A stretch of DNA of 64,000 nucleotides from Sycobia sp. Sy_11. Lineage: Eukaryota > Arthropoda > Insecta > Hymenoptera > Epichrysomallidae. The DNA lies in NCBI GenBank assembly GCA_018907035.1, contig JACCIC010000226.1, forward strand, positions 434,001 to 498,000, read 5' to 3'. How positions within the stretch are numbered: the first letter of the stretch is position 1; each line of letters starts with the position of its first letter. The notes below the pieces were generated by a model, which was given only the letters and a program-made list of their open reading frames with translations, made no database searches and was not told the DNA's origin. The translations under genes were made by a program, and so were the position numbers. Positions 24,395 to 35,551 of the stretch are shown piece after piece.

Positions 24395-25555
24395 ATATTA
24401 ATTGAACAAAATTTACTGATAGTATGATTTTAGCTATAATAACATCATTTTTATTTTGTATAAGGTAAATGATCTTTGTATATTTTAGATTTATTAATTT
24501 TTGTTCAAACAAAAATACATTTATGTGAATATTATACAAACACCTAAGGACACCGCAATACATTATATTTTACATATGCCAGCTTATCCAATTCAATATA
24601 AACAATAATTTATCGTAACAAAATGTTATTGTAGTTTCCCTTGAGAAAGTCTATAAAATAAGTACAAAAAAAACAAATTCAAAAGTACAAACATTGGAAT
24701 TTTTTGGTGCTCGTGAATATTTATAGTATTTGAATCACCAAAGCAGTATTAAATTTATGAATAGGTAACGCATATTGAGCCTCTAAAAATGTAAGTTATT
24801 CACAGATTACAAAATTTCTTAAACCATAACTATATCATTGATGAACGTAACATATCTTTAGAATCCCCACTTATCAATGTATAATTCCTTGAGTATTTTA
24901 AACTTTTATCTGTATGTCCAGTTAAATTACCACACAAAAAATATGACTGCAGTAATGTTTGTTGCCATCAAAATTCTTAGATATGGATCAATATTTATCA
25001 TATACTTCGTTACATTTTTTTTATAATGTAAGTTATTCTTAGTAGATAAATTTACATTATTATGTTTAAATTTTTGTATTTCGCTATCTTTAACGCAATA
25101 TGTATTAATTTTAAGATCATTAAGAACTTTGCTTAAGATCCGATAACATTAACATTTGACAAAATCGTCATTACTCAGATCCGCAATTACTTTTTTGTAG
25201 CATTACAATTACTTTGTCATATTGATTTTTAGTATTCCCACAAGATTCTGCTAATTATAATTTGTTGGAAAATATAATTTGTTGGAACTAAAAATTAGTT
25301 TTTAAGTGATTTTAAAATGATTTCAAATAATTTTTTGCATAAATGATTGCGATTGTTACGTCGTAATAAGATAAACTCATTAGAAGCGCGTTAATAGAAT
25401 ACGTGCCTTTAGTAAACTTATATTTTTTTTACGTTTCTCATGCATTTCTGTAAAAGCATCTTGTAAGCAAATACAAATCATAGGATTTCGAAAGGCTGCA
25501 CGAACACTTTCGAAATTCTATACAAAACATCTGCATTATTATTGCCACTCTTAAG
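24395..25555. other. AT-rich intergenic stretch, no gene seen
   Basis: I see no frame above noise and no transposon motif. Confidence 0.6.
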
Positions 25556-25556
25556 C

Positions 25557-25915
25557 TGTCCCGAAACATCTGCAGTGCATATTTGCGCTTACAAGGGACA
25601 GTTTAAATCGTTTAATTGCCGCCCCTTTATGACTCTTGTTAATGGTCACTCGATACGCAGTTGTTTCAGATTTTAAGATTCTAACCCCGCCTAATGCACC
25701 TCCAGCTCCCTCCCTCCAATTTTTCAACCAATCACTATAGAATAATTTCGCTAGTTCTCTGTTCTTATATATATATATCTGTAAAATTTAGTTTTAACAA
25801 AAAGAAAAATAAGATTCAGATTCTCTTCGGACACTGCCGCATGCACATCTAAGTAATTTGTAAGCTTGTTTAAATAAAGTATGTATTGTTCAAAAATTCG
25901 TATTGTGTTTCATCA
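25557..25915 (+). mobile_element. Possible solo LTR
   Basis: The block begins TGTCCCGAAACATC and has an inverted TGTCCC/GGGACA pair (25557, 25598). A CCAAT box sits in caaccaatcac near 25727, a TATA run near 25767, and an AATAAA signal near 25875, with a CA-ending stretch after it. This order (U3 with CCAAT/TATA, then a poly(A) signal, TG...CA ends) is that of an LTR. I could not identify a target-site duplication or an internal region, so the call is tentative. Confidence 0.3.
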
Positions 25916-25916
25916 C

Positions 25917-26895
25917 TTTAATTAATTCATTAATAAGTAGTAGAATATTAATTTGGCATACTGCATTGTGGTGATTATATGATCACACGCAACAGCGATT
26001 ATGGCAAGTAATTACACTGATGTAAGAGGGGTCAATGATTTCATAGAATAAACAGCTATTCAATGTAATTTTATGGCATTTGACAATTCTTTAAAATCGC
26101 TTTAAATCATATAATTATGAAATGTCATTTTATTACTACCTTAGAGTGTAATTTTTTTTAAGAATGTATATGCGTACATATGTATATGTACGTGCGAGTG
26201 TGAAGTATAATAAGAAAAAAATTTCATTTACAGATACAATATATAATATTACAGAGAAGATCTTTTAAATGATTAGGAAGTCCAATACAGCATATTTGTA
26301 AAAAGTAACTTTAAAGAGATAATTCTGACGAATTCATATTAGGGAATCAGGTTATTGTTATTGGCCTCATTTCCTATTTCTACTTAATTTTATCTACATT
26401 GCGGAAATACTTCGAGCAACTACTATAATATGTATTTATAATATTTAGAAGAAAAACACTAATATAAATACCTAATTCCTAATTTATTTAAGTTCCGTTC
26501 TGAGCGCAACGTTCTAAAATTTATCTGTTTTATTGTTCATTTGATAAATTTAGTTAATTTATTTAATTAAAAATTAAGAAATTTTTTATAATTGTGTGCT
26601 TTATTAATTGATAAATATGTTCTTCCAAATGAATTTTATCTGAAATGGGAAAAAAGTTCATTGCAGAATCTAAAGAATATAACATATAGTTCAGCAGAAA
26701 AACAATTATATAACATATTCTTTAGTACAAAAACAATATTTTTTAAAGTTTTGTTGTATGAAAACAAAGATTCTAAACATAAATTGAACAGCCATTTAGA
26801 ATATGAACAAAAATTCTAAATATTGTAGAAAAGTTGTTTACGATTAAAAATTCGATAAATATTTTTATTCATTTTTCTTTTCTTTTTTAAATATT
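25917..26895. other. AT-rich intergenic stretch, no gene seen
   Basis: The 75-codon frame at 26592-26819 is AT-rich with no recognisable motif. Nothing else is seen. Confidence 0.55.
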
Positions 26896-26898
26896 AAA

Positions 26899-27200
26899 AC
26901 TAGCATCCCCAGCTCAGCTTCGCGCGAGATAATAAATTATTAAATTATAATTATAACTGCTTTATTAAATAGGCTAATAATATCCATGTAAAAAATACGG
27001 TGTAAAAAAATACATGTACAAATTTATATTCCGGCAGATAATTTTATTTTATTATAAAATGGTGCTATATCGATGTTCTCTTCAAAAAGGTGGTCAGATA
27101 ATAGAATCTAACATTCTGTAGAAATGATTCCGACATACCTGGAGATCGTATTCTATCGCCAGAATACATACAATATTTCCCTGTAGAAGTCGTAAGTAGT
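26899..27200 (+). mobile_element. Minisatellite-bearing interspersed element, copy E (short, decayed)
   Basis: It starts ACTAGCATCCCC and carries the TTCGCGCGAG version of the left-end motif. A diverged left sequence and about one and a half 60-bp units follow (ccgacatacctggagatcgtattctatcg at about 27131-27160, ctgtagaagtcg at about 27181). It stops before a second left end begins at 27213, so copies E and D are in tandem. Confidence 0.6.
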
Positions 27201-27439
27201 ATGTATATATATACTAGTATCCCCCATCTTGGCTTCGTCCGAGATAATAATTTAAACAATTTCATAAAAAGTTCAATAATATCTAAGTAAAATGTATATG
27301 TAAAAATCTATATTACTATAAATAATTTACCGTAATTAACCTATCATCGCTTTCATATTAAAAGTTGCTTCAAAGCAACGTCCGCTCCAAAAACATGAGC
27401 TTTCGTTCTCCATTTTATACAATATATATATACTCATAC

Positions 27440-27790
27440 TTTCGAGTTCGAGCGCTAGAAAAAGGTGCTCAAGGGTGTCGAGAGTACGGAGAGTATCATC
27501 TTCGGAAGATAGAATATGTCTCGTGTTCGGGAGGTAGAATACCATGTCCAGGTATCCAGGGACGACCTCCTTTTGGGAAATTGGGTGTTCGAATGTTAGA
27601 ATACGAATTTCTTCATAGAAGTCGTCCCGTCATACCTAGACATCGTCTTCTACCATCTGAATATGAAACTCCCCGTAGAAGTCATCTCGACATACCTGAA
27701 CATGGTTACCTAAGAACTAAACACGATACTCCCCGTTGAAGTGGTCCCTAGAAAGCTAGACATTCCTACCATTTCCTACCGTTTTTTATT
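27440..27790 (+). repeat. 60-bp minisatellite array with inversion (copy D)
   Basis: Reverse units run from about 27480 to 27590 (gggaggtagaataccatgtcc, aggtatccagggacgacc). The direction switches near 27600. About three forward units follow (catagaagtcgtcccg 27613, ccgtagaagtcatc 27673, ccgttgaagtggtc 27733). The long arm is therefore shorter than in copies A and B. Confidence 0.82.
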
Positions 27791-27818
27791 GTACATGATA
27801 ACCGAAAAAACTACTGAA

Positions 27819-27821
<3 letters not shown>

Positions 27822-27873
<52 letters not shown>
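27822..27873. repeat. TA microsatellite
   Basis: This is a (TA)n run of about 26 units inside element D. Confidence 0.95.
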
Positions 27874-27876
<3 letters not shown>

Positions 27877-27980
27877 TATATTTCCGTTTTTTATTGACGA
27901 TGTATAATATTATATATCATATATACATAGTTTTAGGTTCTTGGTAAAGAATTACCAAATAATATATACTGAATAACCTT

Positions 27981-28171
27981 TTTTGTCGCTCTATTTATGC
28001 TTCCACATACCGGTGCTAATCAACGATGGAGGTCTACGATGTATTTGTAAACAAAGCACATGTAATTTATTACAGCGGTGCTTGTGCCAATCGGCCGAGA
28101 CCAGGATTTGAACTTAGATCACCAAGTTACTAGTCCTTCGCTCTAGCGATCGAGCCATCGTAGGCCTCAGG
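27981..28171 (-). mobile_element. tRNA-derived SINE, copy 1
   Basis: On the minus strand the head reads GCCTACGATGGCTCGATCGC, with the A-box-like part at 28146-28157. A B box AGTTCAAATCC follows at 28104-28114, giving an RNA polymerase III internal promoter of tRNA type. A body of about 110 bp ends in a short A-rich tail (GACAAAAAA). It is flanked by a perfect 12-bp target duplication CTGAATAACCTT at 27969-27980 and 28172-28183. A second copy lies at 37.06-37.26 kb. It is not a functional tRNA because the anticodon arm and acceptor stem do not close. Confidence 0.88.
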
Positions 28172-28325
28172 CTGAATAACCTTATTTTACCACCATTTTT
28201 TATTCAAACTAAAAAAAAACAGCTATGTCACTTTTGATGTCAATACAACATATAAAAACAAAAGCATAATTTGTCATCACAAATTATGTTCAGTATGATG
28301 TGGCATACAAAACCATTTTATAAAT

Positions 28326-28369
28326 GAAGACAGAGAAAGAGAAAGAGAGAAAGAGAAAGAGAGAGAGAT

Positions 28370-28446
<77 letters not shown>

Positions 28447-28460
28447 GACAGAGAAAGATT
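28326..28460. repeat. GA microsatellite
   Basis: The (GA)n tract is expanded inside the 3' region of element D. The corresponding place in copy A (about 1500-1535) has a short GAAAGA tract, so the run grew in place. Confidence 0.95.
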
Positions 28461-28899
28461 TCCCCAGATAAGAAAAAATAAAATTTACAAAAATCAAAAG
28501 ATATTCACAAGGTGAGAGAGCAGTGTCAGATTAACCTGAAGAACAAAAAGGATAATACAGTCTAACGTCACACCTTCTTTAGGATACGAATCCCAAAGTT
28601 GGATATAGCCATTCAACTGAGCTGGCCTGGTATTAATATTTAAGTGGACTACTTTGTGTTCATATTCATATTTCAAGACGCAACCTACTGGCCGCTGATG
28701 AAACTGAGTGCTAAGAACGTTATCTTAATTTATTGATGAAAGTAAAATGATTTCCACTAAAAAACATGGCCTATGTCCTTCCCGAAATAATATAGCATCT
28801 ATATGTCAAATTTCAGAACAATTGGTTCTGTAGTTATTTTGGTTATTGTGTACAAACAAAAACACGCTTGGTCTTTATAAATTAGTATGATATGATATG

Positions 28900-28904
<5 letters not shown>

Positions 28905-28955
<51 letters not shown>
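28905..28955. repeat. TA microsatellite at the tail of element D
   Basis: A (TA)n run of about 25 units directly follows the GATAT tail of element D. Confidence 0.93.
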
Positions 28956-28956
<1 letters not shown>

Positions 28957-28959
28957 TTA

Positions 28960-29545
28960 AAGTTATTGAAGTGAACTGTATATTAAAATTATTGTCAATT
29001 TCAATTTCATGTTTCAACAATTTTTTTTCCGTATACTTCTTATTATGTACAGTAAACTCTTGAAATCCGGCTTAATTGCCTAGAAGACGTGTCGATATAA
29101 TCCATTGTTTTCTGAAACAACTCCAGTGCCATTACAAGAGACCAACATTAAAACATTTTTATTCTATTTATTTCTTCATATTTATAATTTTCAGAGGTAT
29201 CACATGTACATTTATTGTAATTATATTAATATTTAAGCGATTTGCTGTTTTATTAAATTTATACGACCAAATATATCCTCAGGAACATTCGTTCAAAAAA
29301 TAATGTATAAATCAGATTTCCGTTCTTCTTCTATCAAATATGATAAAATCCAGCAAATTTTTTTAACCAGTCGAAAGAGTTATACATGGAGCTAAAAACT
29401 AATATAATTATTATTTATATTAAAACATAGTTTCAAAGAAATATTTTTCTATAAATATAACTGTAATTAACATGAAATATTTTATCTTACTGACTATATA
29501 TTATATATATATGGCATTATATATACTGACTATATACTATATGGC
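28960..29545. other. Intergenic stretch downstream of the secreted-protein gene
   Basis: A local tandem duplication of CTGACTATATA...TATATGGCATTA lies at about 29490-29548, just after the stop codon of the minus-strand gene. It includes any 3' untranslated region. I see no other feature. Confidence 0.5.
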
Positions 29546-29546
29546 A

Positions 29547-30132
29547 TTAAAAAACAGAACTAATTATATTACAAGTGAATGAGACGAATGAAAGTCGTTG
29601 GAAAAAATTTTCTGTCGTATTATATACCTCAATCACTGCTGTGTTGTTTACGGCATTACCAGAATTAGAGAGAAAAAAGTAAACGGTATGAACATTGAAA
29701 ATGATTTTTCTAGGATTGTAAATTACTGCAAAGAAATCTCTAAAAGTGTTAGGACTGCTCAGCTTATACGTGACACTTTCAATAAATCTGGTTGGCACTA
29801 CTACATATTTTTGCATCGATAGTACTCCTGTGCATATTAACTTTTGGTCTGACTCAAATCGAATATCTACTTCGACTTTTTCAGAATCATCCATATTTGT
29901 TGCTTTCGAAATTACACTCTTTAATTCAGTCAGTTTTTCATCTCCTTCGCTTAAAAATTGAATAAAAATCTCTGCGAGTGTCTTGTCTGGAAAATAAAGC
30001 AATTTTTGGAAATGATCAACAGAGGACAAATGAATTTTAAAATCCTTAAAACAAAAAGATTCTCTTACCAGTATTAATGCATAGAGTAGTAAATGTACAA
30101 AGTAGTATGAAGTTCATAATTTTTGACGTCAT
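29547..30132 (-). CDS. Small secreted protein, two exons, family not recognised
   Basis: Exon 1 (30132-30069) encodes MTSKIMNFILLCTFTTLC..., a signal-peptide-like start with a hydrophobic core. It ends at a strong donor, CTG|GTAAGAGA. The intron is 82 bp (30068-29987) and ends TTTATTTTCCAG. Exon 2 (29986-29547) stays in frame after splicing and gives a 167-residue product. The predicted mature chain begins near DKTLAEIF. It has only two cysteines (residues 73 and 160), enough for one disulfide, and two N-glycosylation sequons (135, 144), consistent with secretion. A TATA box lies about 90 bp upstream of the ATG. The unspliced frame would start at an internal methionine inside the intron, which the splice model replaces. 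Hydrophobic and polar residues alternate, suggesting beta structure. I cannot assign a function; the strand neighbours are transposons. Confidence 0.65.
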
Positions 30133-30217
30133 CTCAAAATTTTTACAGCTTGATACTATCTGTTTTTGTAAGAACATATGTTACATAAATAGATTATCAT
30201 CGCTTGTCTGCTGCTTG

Positions 30218-30224
30218 TTTTATA
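30218..30224 (-). promoter_or_regulatory. TATA box of the secreted-protein gene
   Basis: TATAAAA on the minus strand lies 86-92 bp upstream of the ATG at 30132. This leaves room for a start site near 30190 and a 5' leader of roughly 60 nt, a normal insect promoter layout. Confidence 0.5.
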
Positions 30225-30475
30225 CACTTCCATGACTTCATGAGTTGATATTATAAAATTGGGTTATCGCTTTTAACTCGTATTTTTAGTTTAATATCTA
30301 TTTTTCATATTATCGCCAACGAATGAAATTTATAGAATTGTAAAATATGACAAGATTGATAAATATTTCTATTGCCCTTACAGTCTAATTAAATAAAATA
30401 TAATATATAATTATATTAATATATGTTTCTATTAATATTAATACATATCAATGTAGAATTAATTAAAAATTATAA

Positions 30476-30950
30476 TGACAGTCAGACTGTGCTTGTTTAA
30501 AATCAGCCCCATACACTAATTTTTTTTGATATTAATATCTCAACAAACTCAACTGATTATCAATTACCGATGATCGTCATGTATACAATTAAAAATATCC
30601 ACTATTTCGTTCATAAAAACTCCTGGAACAATTGTAAAGATATCATCAATATATCTCTTAAATATAATTGGTTCAAAAATTAATTTTGAAAAAGCAATAC
30701 CTTCCGTAAACAATTTTTCCACAACAAAATTGGCTATAACTGGTGATAAAGGTGACCCCATTGGACATCCGTGTTTTTGATCATTAAAATAAAATATTCG
30801 TCTACGGGGATGATTTTAAACAAGGACAATCTGACTGTCTTTATAATTTTTAATTTAATTGGATTGTAAGACCAATTTAAATATTTATTAATTTTATTTA
30901 AAAACAGTCGACATAAGCACAATTAAAGTATTCTAAAGTATTATAATATG
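30476..30950 (-). mobile_element. Penelope-like element reverse transcriptase fragment flanked by inverted repeats
   Basis: On the minus strand 30761-30564 reads MGSPLSPVIANFVVEKL, then FKRYIDDIFTIVPG. This is the palm of a Penelope-type reverse transcriptase, with the catalytic DD in YIDDIF. The upstream part KNTDVQWGHLY is the shifted frame of a NTDVQWGH-like segment that should join GSPLSP, so one frameshift is present. Inverted arms GACAGTCAGACTGTGCTTG (30476-30513) and ACAAGGACAATCTGACTGTC (30803-30840) lie around the palm segment. The GIY-YIG endonuclease is not visible. Inactive fragment. Confidence 0.75.
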
Positions 30951-31227
30951 GAATATTTTATTCATAATATATTGGGAAACTCTAAATGATGTGTTGAAAA
31001 AGAGAGGCATATGTTATTGTTAAGTAATACACACAAAAACTTCTTCATGAGCACTTTGTTTTGGTTTTTATAAACTAAGAATATATAATGAATTCAGTAG
31101 TACATCGTATAATCAGTGATTTTTTAACTATTTAAGAGTGCTTCATACCGCGATCCCAGCGCTATGATGAACTATTAAAACAGAAATGAAAATTTGTAAA
31201 TCGTAGATTTAGTGTTCACATGCGAGT

Positions 31228-32400
31228 GTGAACGCAAATAGATCGTCAGCAACTTGGGAGGCTGCTGAGGGTAAACTGCAAGAGCAATTTTACATTACCA
31301 GCAGAGTCCTAAGTAAAATGACGGAAAGAACTGGCATACAAAAAAATGTGAGCCAAGAGATTAAGAACGGTTTGAGTGAGATCAACGAGGCGGTGGAAGT
31401 CGGGCAGTATGAATTAAAGCGAATGAGAGTGCTTCGACATACTGACAAAGAAAAAGACAAAGAAGGGATCGAATACGAGGAGGCAACTCCTTAAAAACGG
31501 GAAAAAGAACGTCAGACCCCTACTCTGGAGCAGAAGACCGTACAACAGCGGACGACTGAGGCCTAAGTTTGGGTGATGATGGTTTCGAGAACGAAAATAC
31601 CAAAAAGGACCGAGACGGATAAGAAAATAACGAATGAACAGACGGCAGAAAAGACCCACGCGAAACGTCAAGGTCGCGGGTCTGATCGCTCTCACCTCAA
31701 AGGTAAGAGAGGAGCGATCATGATCAAGCCGGCTGAGGGACAGATGTACGCGGACGTTGTATAGACAATACGTTAGAAGATGAACCCTAATAAGAGTAAA
31801 ACTCAGGTCAGAACAATACGAAAGACGACAAACGGCGTAGTACTTCTACAGCTGTTTAGACTGAATAATGTAACGGACTTCCGACAAGTTCTCCAAGACG
31901 CTGTTGGAGAAACTGCACGCGTGAAAGATTTGACCTCCAGGGTGACACTGGAATTTTTAGATTTTGACTGTGTGACGACCGACGAGGACATCGCGAACGC
32001 GTTAAATCAGGAAACGCGACAGACCGTGGATCATCGGCCCCACGCCCTCGACGTTAACAGTCGAGGACAGAAAATGGCGGTCTGCGAATTTGACGTAAAA
32101 GAGGTTACTGACCTCTTAAAAAAGGACGTATTAAAATCGGATGGGTTTTTTCAAAAATAAGAGCTAGGGTACGCGTCCCGCGATGCTACCGATGCTTAGG
32201 GTTCGGTCATTTACGGAAAGACTGTCAAGGACCGGACAGACGAAACTACTACTGGCGATACGCTCTTGAGGGTCATTCCCATAGGGATCGTAAGAGCCAT
32301 GGGGAGTGATTCTTATGCACTGGGGACAACGCCTGGGACAGGGGATACTTACCTGGCTCGTCTTTGTGTGCCGCATTCAGGGCAGCCCTAACAGAATAGA
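31228..32400 (+). pseudogene. R1-clade ORF1 (gag-like) remnant
   Basis: The N-terminal charged segment (31228-31494) is followed after a gap by 31780-32160 (VVLLQLFRLNNVTDFRQVL, then ARVKDLTSRVTLEFLDFDCVTTDEDI), the conserved domain before the zinc knuckles of R1-clade gag proteins. In the next frame CYRCLGFGH (near 32185) begins a CCHC knuckle. A later piece, GHSHRD-KSHGE then CFLCTGDNAW, is the remains of further knuckles with cysteines lost. Roles in a live element are RNA binding and particle formation. Confidence 0.8.
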
Positions 32401-32419
32401 AGACAAAGAGAGTCACATA

Positions 32420-35279
32420 ATGACGATAACGATACTCCAGCGCAACATGAATGGGAGTAGTGTAGCTGACGCACTGCTCCCGCAGATTGCGGTGGGACTG
32501 GACACCAACGTGCTCATTATTACTGAGCAATACAAAGACTGACTTCACCGACTTTGCTCACTAGCAGCTTGAGCAAGTCTGTAGTTTGGTTTCGAAAAGA
32601 GCGCGTCGAACATCGCGCGCTAAAGGATTGAGGAGGTCTATGCCTCCGAGTACGCGGCCAAACTCGAGAGAATTGAGGACGCGGTACGAGAAATCCTTGG
32701 CGACGTAATCGTGGCGGGCGACTTTAACGTGCGACAGATCGAGTGGGGAATGCCATCGATCAACAGATGGGGACGACTACTACTGGAGATGGCCGCAAGG
32801 CTTGATCTGGCAGTATTCAACAAAGGAACGACACCGACTTACACACGACCCGGGTATGGTAATTCCATACCAGATGTGACTCTGGATTCGAACAGAATTC
32901 GGACTAGGGTAAAGGCGTGGCGGGTGATAGAAGACTACACACCCAGTGATCACCAGTACATTGTCTTCAAACTGATGGACGAGACGAAACGAATGGAAGG
33001 GCGAGGTATAAGTTTTACCGGATGGAACTCAAACCGGGATAGGGTGGAAGCGTTTGCGGCTGCGACGACTGAATTTTTCCAACGTCTATGCGATGATACC
33101 GTGCCCAAGAAATGGAACATACACAACAGATGCCAGGCATATTGATGGACGGTTGAGATCGCGGATCTCAGAAGCACCTGCTTAAAACTGAGACGGAGAG
33201 CTCAACGAGCCCGAAGTCGAGGCGAAGTGGAACTCTAGTCTGCGGAGTTTAGTCTCGCCAGGAGGCAGCTGAGATTTGCGATCAAGGACAATAAGAAACG
33301 GTGTTGGACTCGACTTATCGACGAAGTGGACTGAGATACTTAGGGAAACAGTTACAAAATTGTGACACGCCCACTGGCGGGTTCGAGGCCACTGGTATTA
33401 TGAGATGTGAAAACGATGGAGCGGATAGTCCAAGGACTTTTCCCGACCCATCCGGATAGAATGGGCGTGACGAACGAGATAAAAGATAAGGATGTCCCTC
33501 TCTTCAAGCAGGAAGAGCTCTATAGGGCTTCAGATGCGTTGAAGCCTAATAAGTTTCCGGGTCCCGATGGCATACTTGGCGAGGTGATTCCGATGGTCGC
33601 TTTACGTCGCGCGGGTATCGCCTTAGACTTCTATACTTCACTACAATGGATGCCTAGTGGAGGGAGTCTTTAGCAGAGAATGGAAGGAGGCTCGATTGGC
33701 TCTCATCAGTAAAAATAAAGGGAACCCTGATTTGCCTTCATCGTACAGGCCTCTCTGCCTACTTAATACGATAGGGAAGTTGTTTGAGCTACTACTAAGA
33801 CCAAGACTGCTACAGGCAATTCAAAATGCTCGAGACCTATCCGAACAACAACACGGATTTAGGAAAGGACGGTTGACAATACGGGCTGTAGGTGACGTGA
33901 CGAACATCTTTCACTCGGCGAACAGGGGCTGCCATGCGACCAGACCACTGGTTCTGCTGGTGACCCTGAACATCAAAAACGCCTTCAGCTCAGCGAAATG
34001 GACAGATACTGGGAGCGTTGGATTCTACTTTTAAAGTTGACCCCTACCTAGTACGTATCATACGGGACTACTTACGGTACCGAGGATTGTCGTACGAGAC
34101 ACCGGACGGAAAGAAATGAAAACGCGTGACAGCGAATGTTCCATCCTGGGCCCCGACTTCTGGAACGTAGAGTACGACAGCTTACTAAGACTGGAAATGC
34201 CCTTGGACGTACGCCTCGCAGCATACACTGACAATGTGGCAGCCGTGATAGTCGCGCGCGACTATCATCTGATTCAGTTAAAGCTGAATCAGGTCATGCG
34301 ACTGGTAACCAAATGGATGACAGACCACGGACTTCAACTAACGGCGCAAAAAACCGAGTTACTGTTACTAACTCGCAGACATATAGAGACGGTAATTCCG
34401 ATCATGTTAGGGACGGAAAGATTGGAGATCAGGAGTAAGGTCAAGTATCTTGGGGTAACCTTAGATACGAAGCTGAGCTTCTGGCCGTACGTATGAAACG
34501 TGGCCAATAATGCAGCGGAAAAGACAAAGGCTTTAAGCAGACTAATGGCCAGCACGAAAGGACCTAGACAGAACGTACGAAGACTGTTGATGAGCGTTAC
34601 CCACTCGATCCTGCTTTACGGGGCGGAGGTATGGCTCGACGCGATGAATATTAGAAAACGCGCGAACACCATGAAAAGCGTACAAAGCGTGGGCGCGTTA
34701 AGAATCGCGTGCGCGTATTGCACCGTGTCCGCGAGCGCGGTTTTCGTGATCGCTGGGGTCATTCCCATCGATCTACTCGCGGCCAAACGGAAACGTATTC
34801 ACGAGCGAAGTTCAAACGTCGGAAGGGAAGACGCTGCAACAGAAGTACGGATAAAGACGATCGAAACATGGCAGAGACGGTGGACGACGGACGAACGTGG
34901 ACAATGGACAAAAAGACTTATACCCGAAATCGGTTCGTGGAAGGCGAGACAACACGGAGAGGTGAACTTCTACATTACCCAGTTTCTATCCGGACATGGA
35001 TACTTCTGTAAGTATGTCTACAGGATGAAGAGGATTACCTCTCCGGAATGCACATACTGCGGATGTCCTTGGGACGATGTGGAGAACGCGTTCTTTGTGT
35101 GCGACCATTGGACCGAGTTACGACTAGGGCTACAAACGAGCATAGGCGAGATCACACCAGAAAACGTAACGAAACTTATGACAACGGACGCGGACAGCTG
35201 GCCGTTGATCGCAAAATACGTTACGAATGTGCTACGGAGGAACAAAGCAGATGGATGTCCGGATAATGAATGTATGTGA
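32420..35279 (+). pseudogene. R1-clade ORF2 (endonuclease-reverse transcriptase) remnant
   Basis: The endonuclease begins LQRNMNGSSVADALLPQ (32436). It has AGDFNVRQIEWG (32714) and SDHQYIVFKL (about 32945). Reverse transcriptase shows PGPDGILGEVI (33560), SYRPLCLLNTIGKLFE (33747) and QHGFRKGRLT (33850). Two catalytic Asp are replaced by Asn. TLDV is TLNIKNAF (about 33966), and the YADD box is YTDN (34226-34237). The thumb KYLGVTLDTKLSFW is at 34445. The C-terminal motif CTYCGCPWDDVENAFFVC (35050-35102) has Asn in the usual His place. Frames change at about 32.55, 33.15, 33.66, 34.04 and 34.5 kb. The element cannot be active. Confidence 0.88.
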
Positions 35280-35551
35280 GAGTGAACGCGGTACCGAGTA
35301 TGCATGAGAACCTGGGATGAAAGGTATGAACGTGAAATGTCCAAGCAAGGCCAACCGCCCACGCTGAAATAATGTGCATAACAATTCCGGGCTGGTGTCG
35401 ATGCAGCACGGAGATATGTGTTTAGTGCGTAGTGACATGGGATTCGTGTCGAGTCGTACATATTCCGATGGCCGTTTTCCAGGAATGTTCTTGGAGAACG
35501 GTCATTGGAAATGTATAAATAGCATTCACAGACTCCTCAAAAAAAAAAAAT

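Larger units (their letters stand above)
27213..28905 (+). mobile_element. Minisatellite-bearing interspersed element, copy D (carries a SINE)
   Basis: The left end is ACTAGTATCCCCC with GGCTTCGTCCGAG, followed by left sequence, a short inverted array, a (TA)n run, and the 3' region matching copy A. The 3' match includes ACGTCACACCTTCTTTAGG near 28565 and TTCAGAACAATTGGTTC near 28810. The tail is TATGATATGATATGAT at about 28886. A SINE is inserted at 27981-28171 between TTACCAAATA and CTTATTTTACC, and removing it restores the colinear match with copy A around 1350. Confidence 0.75.
31200..35550 (+). mobile_element. R1-clade non-LTR retrotransposon, near full length, degenerate
   Basis: Both ORFs and a 3' untranslated region are present, ending in a 12-base A tail at 35539-35550. 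GC content is higher than the surrounding DNA. The 5' end is placed by the start of coding similarity near 31228. Stops and frameshifts occur about every 0.3-0.8 kb. The flanks are not 28S rDNA, so it belongs to a lineage inserting elsewhere or is a dispersed copy. I could not find a clear target duplication. Confidence 0.88.

Noticed and set aside
28100..28171. Possible tRNA gene (A and B boxes)
   Set aside because: The acceptor and anticodon stems do not close, and the sequence continues into a shared SINE body flanked by target duplications.
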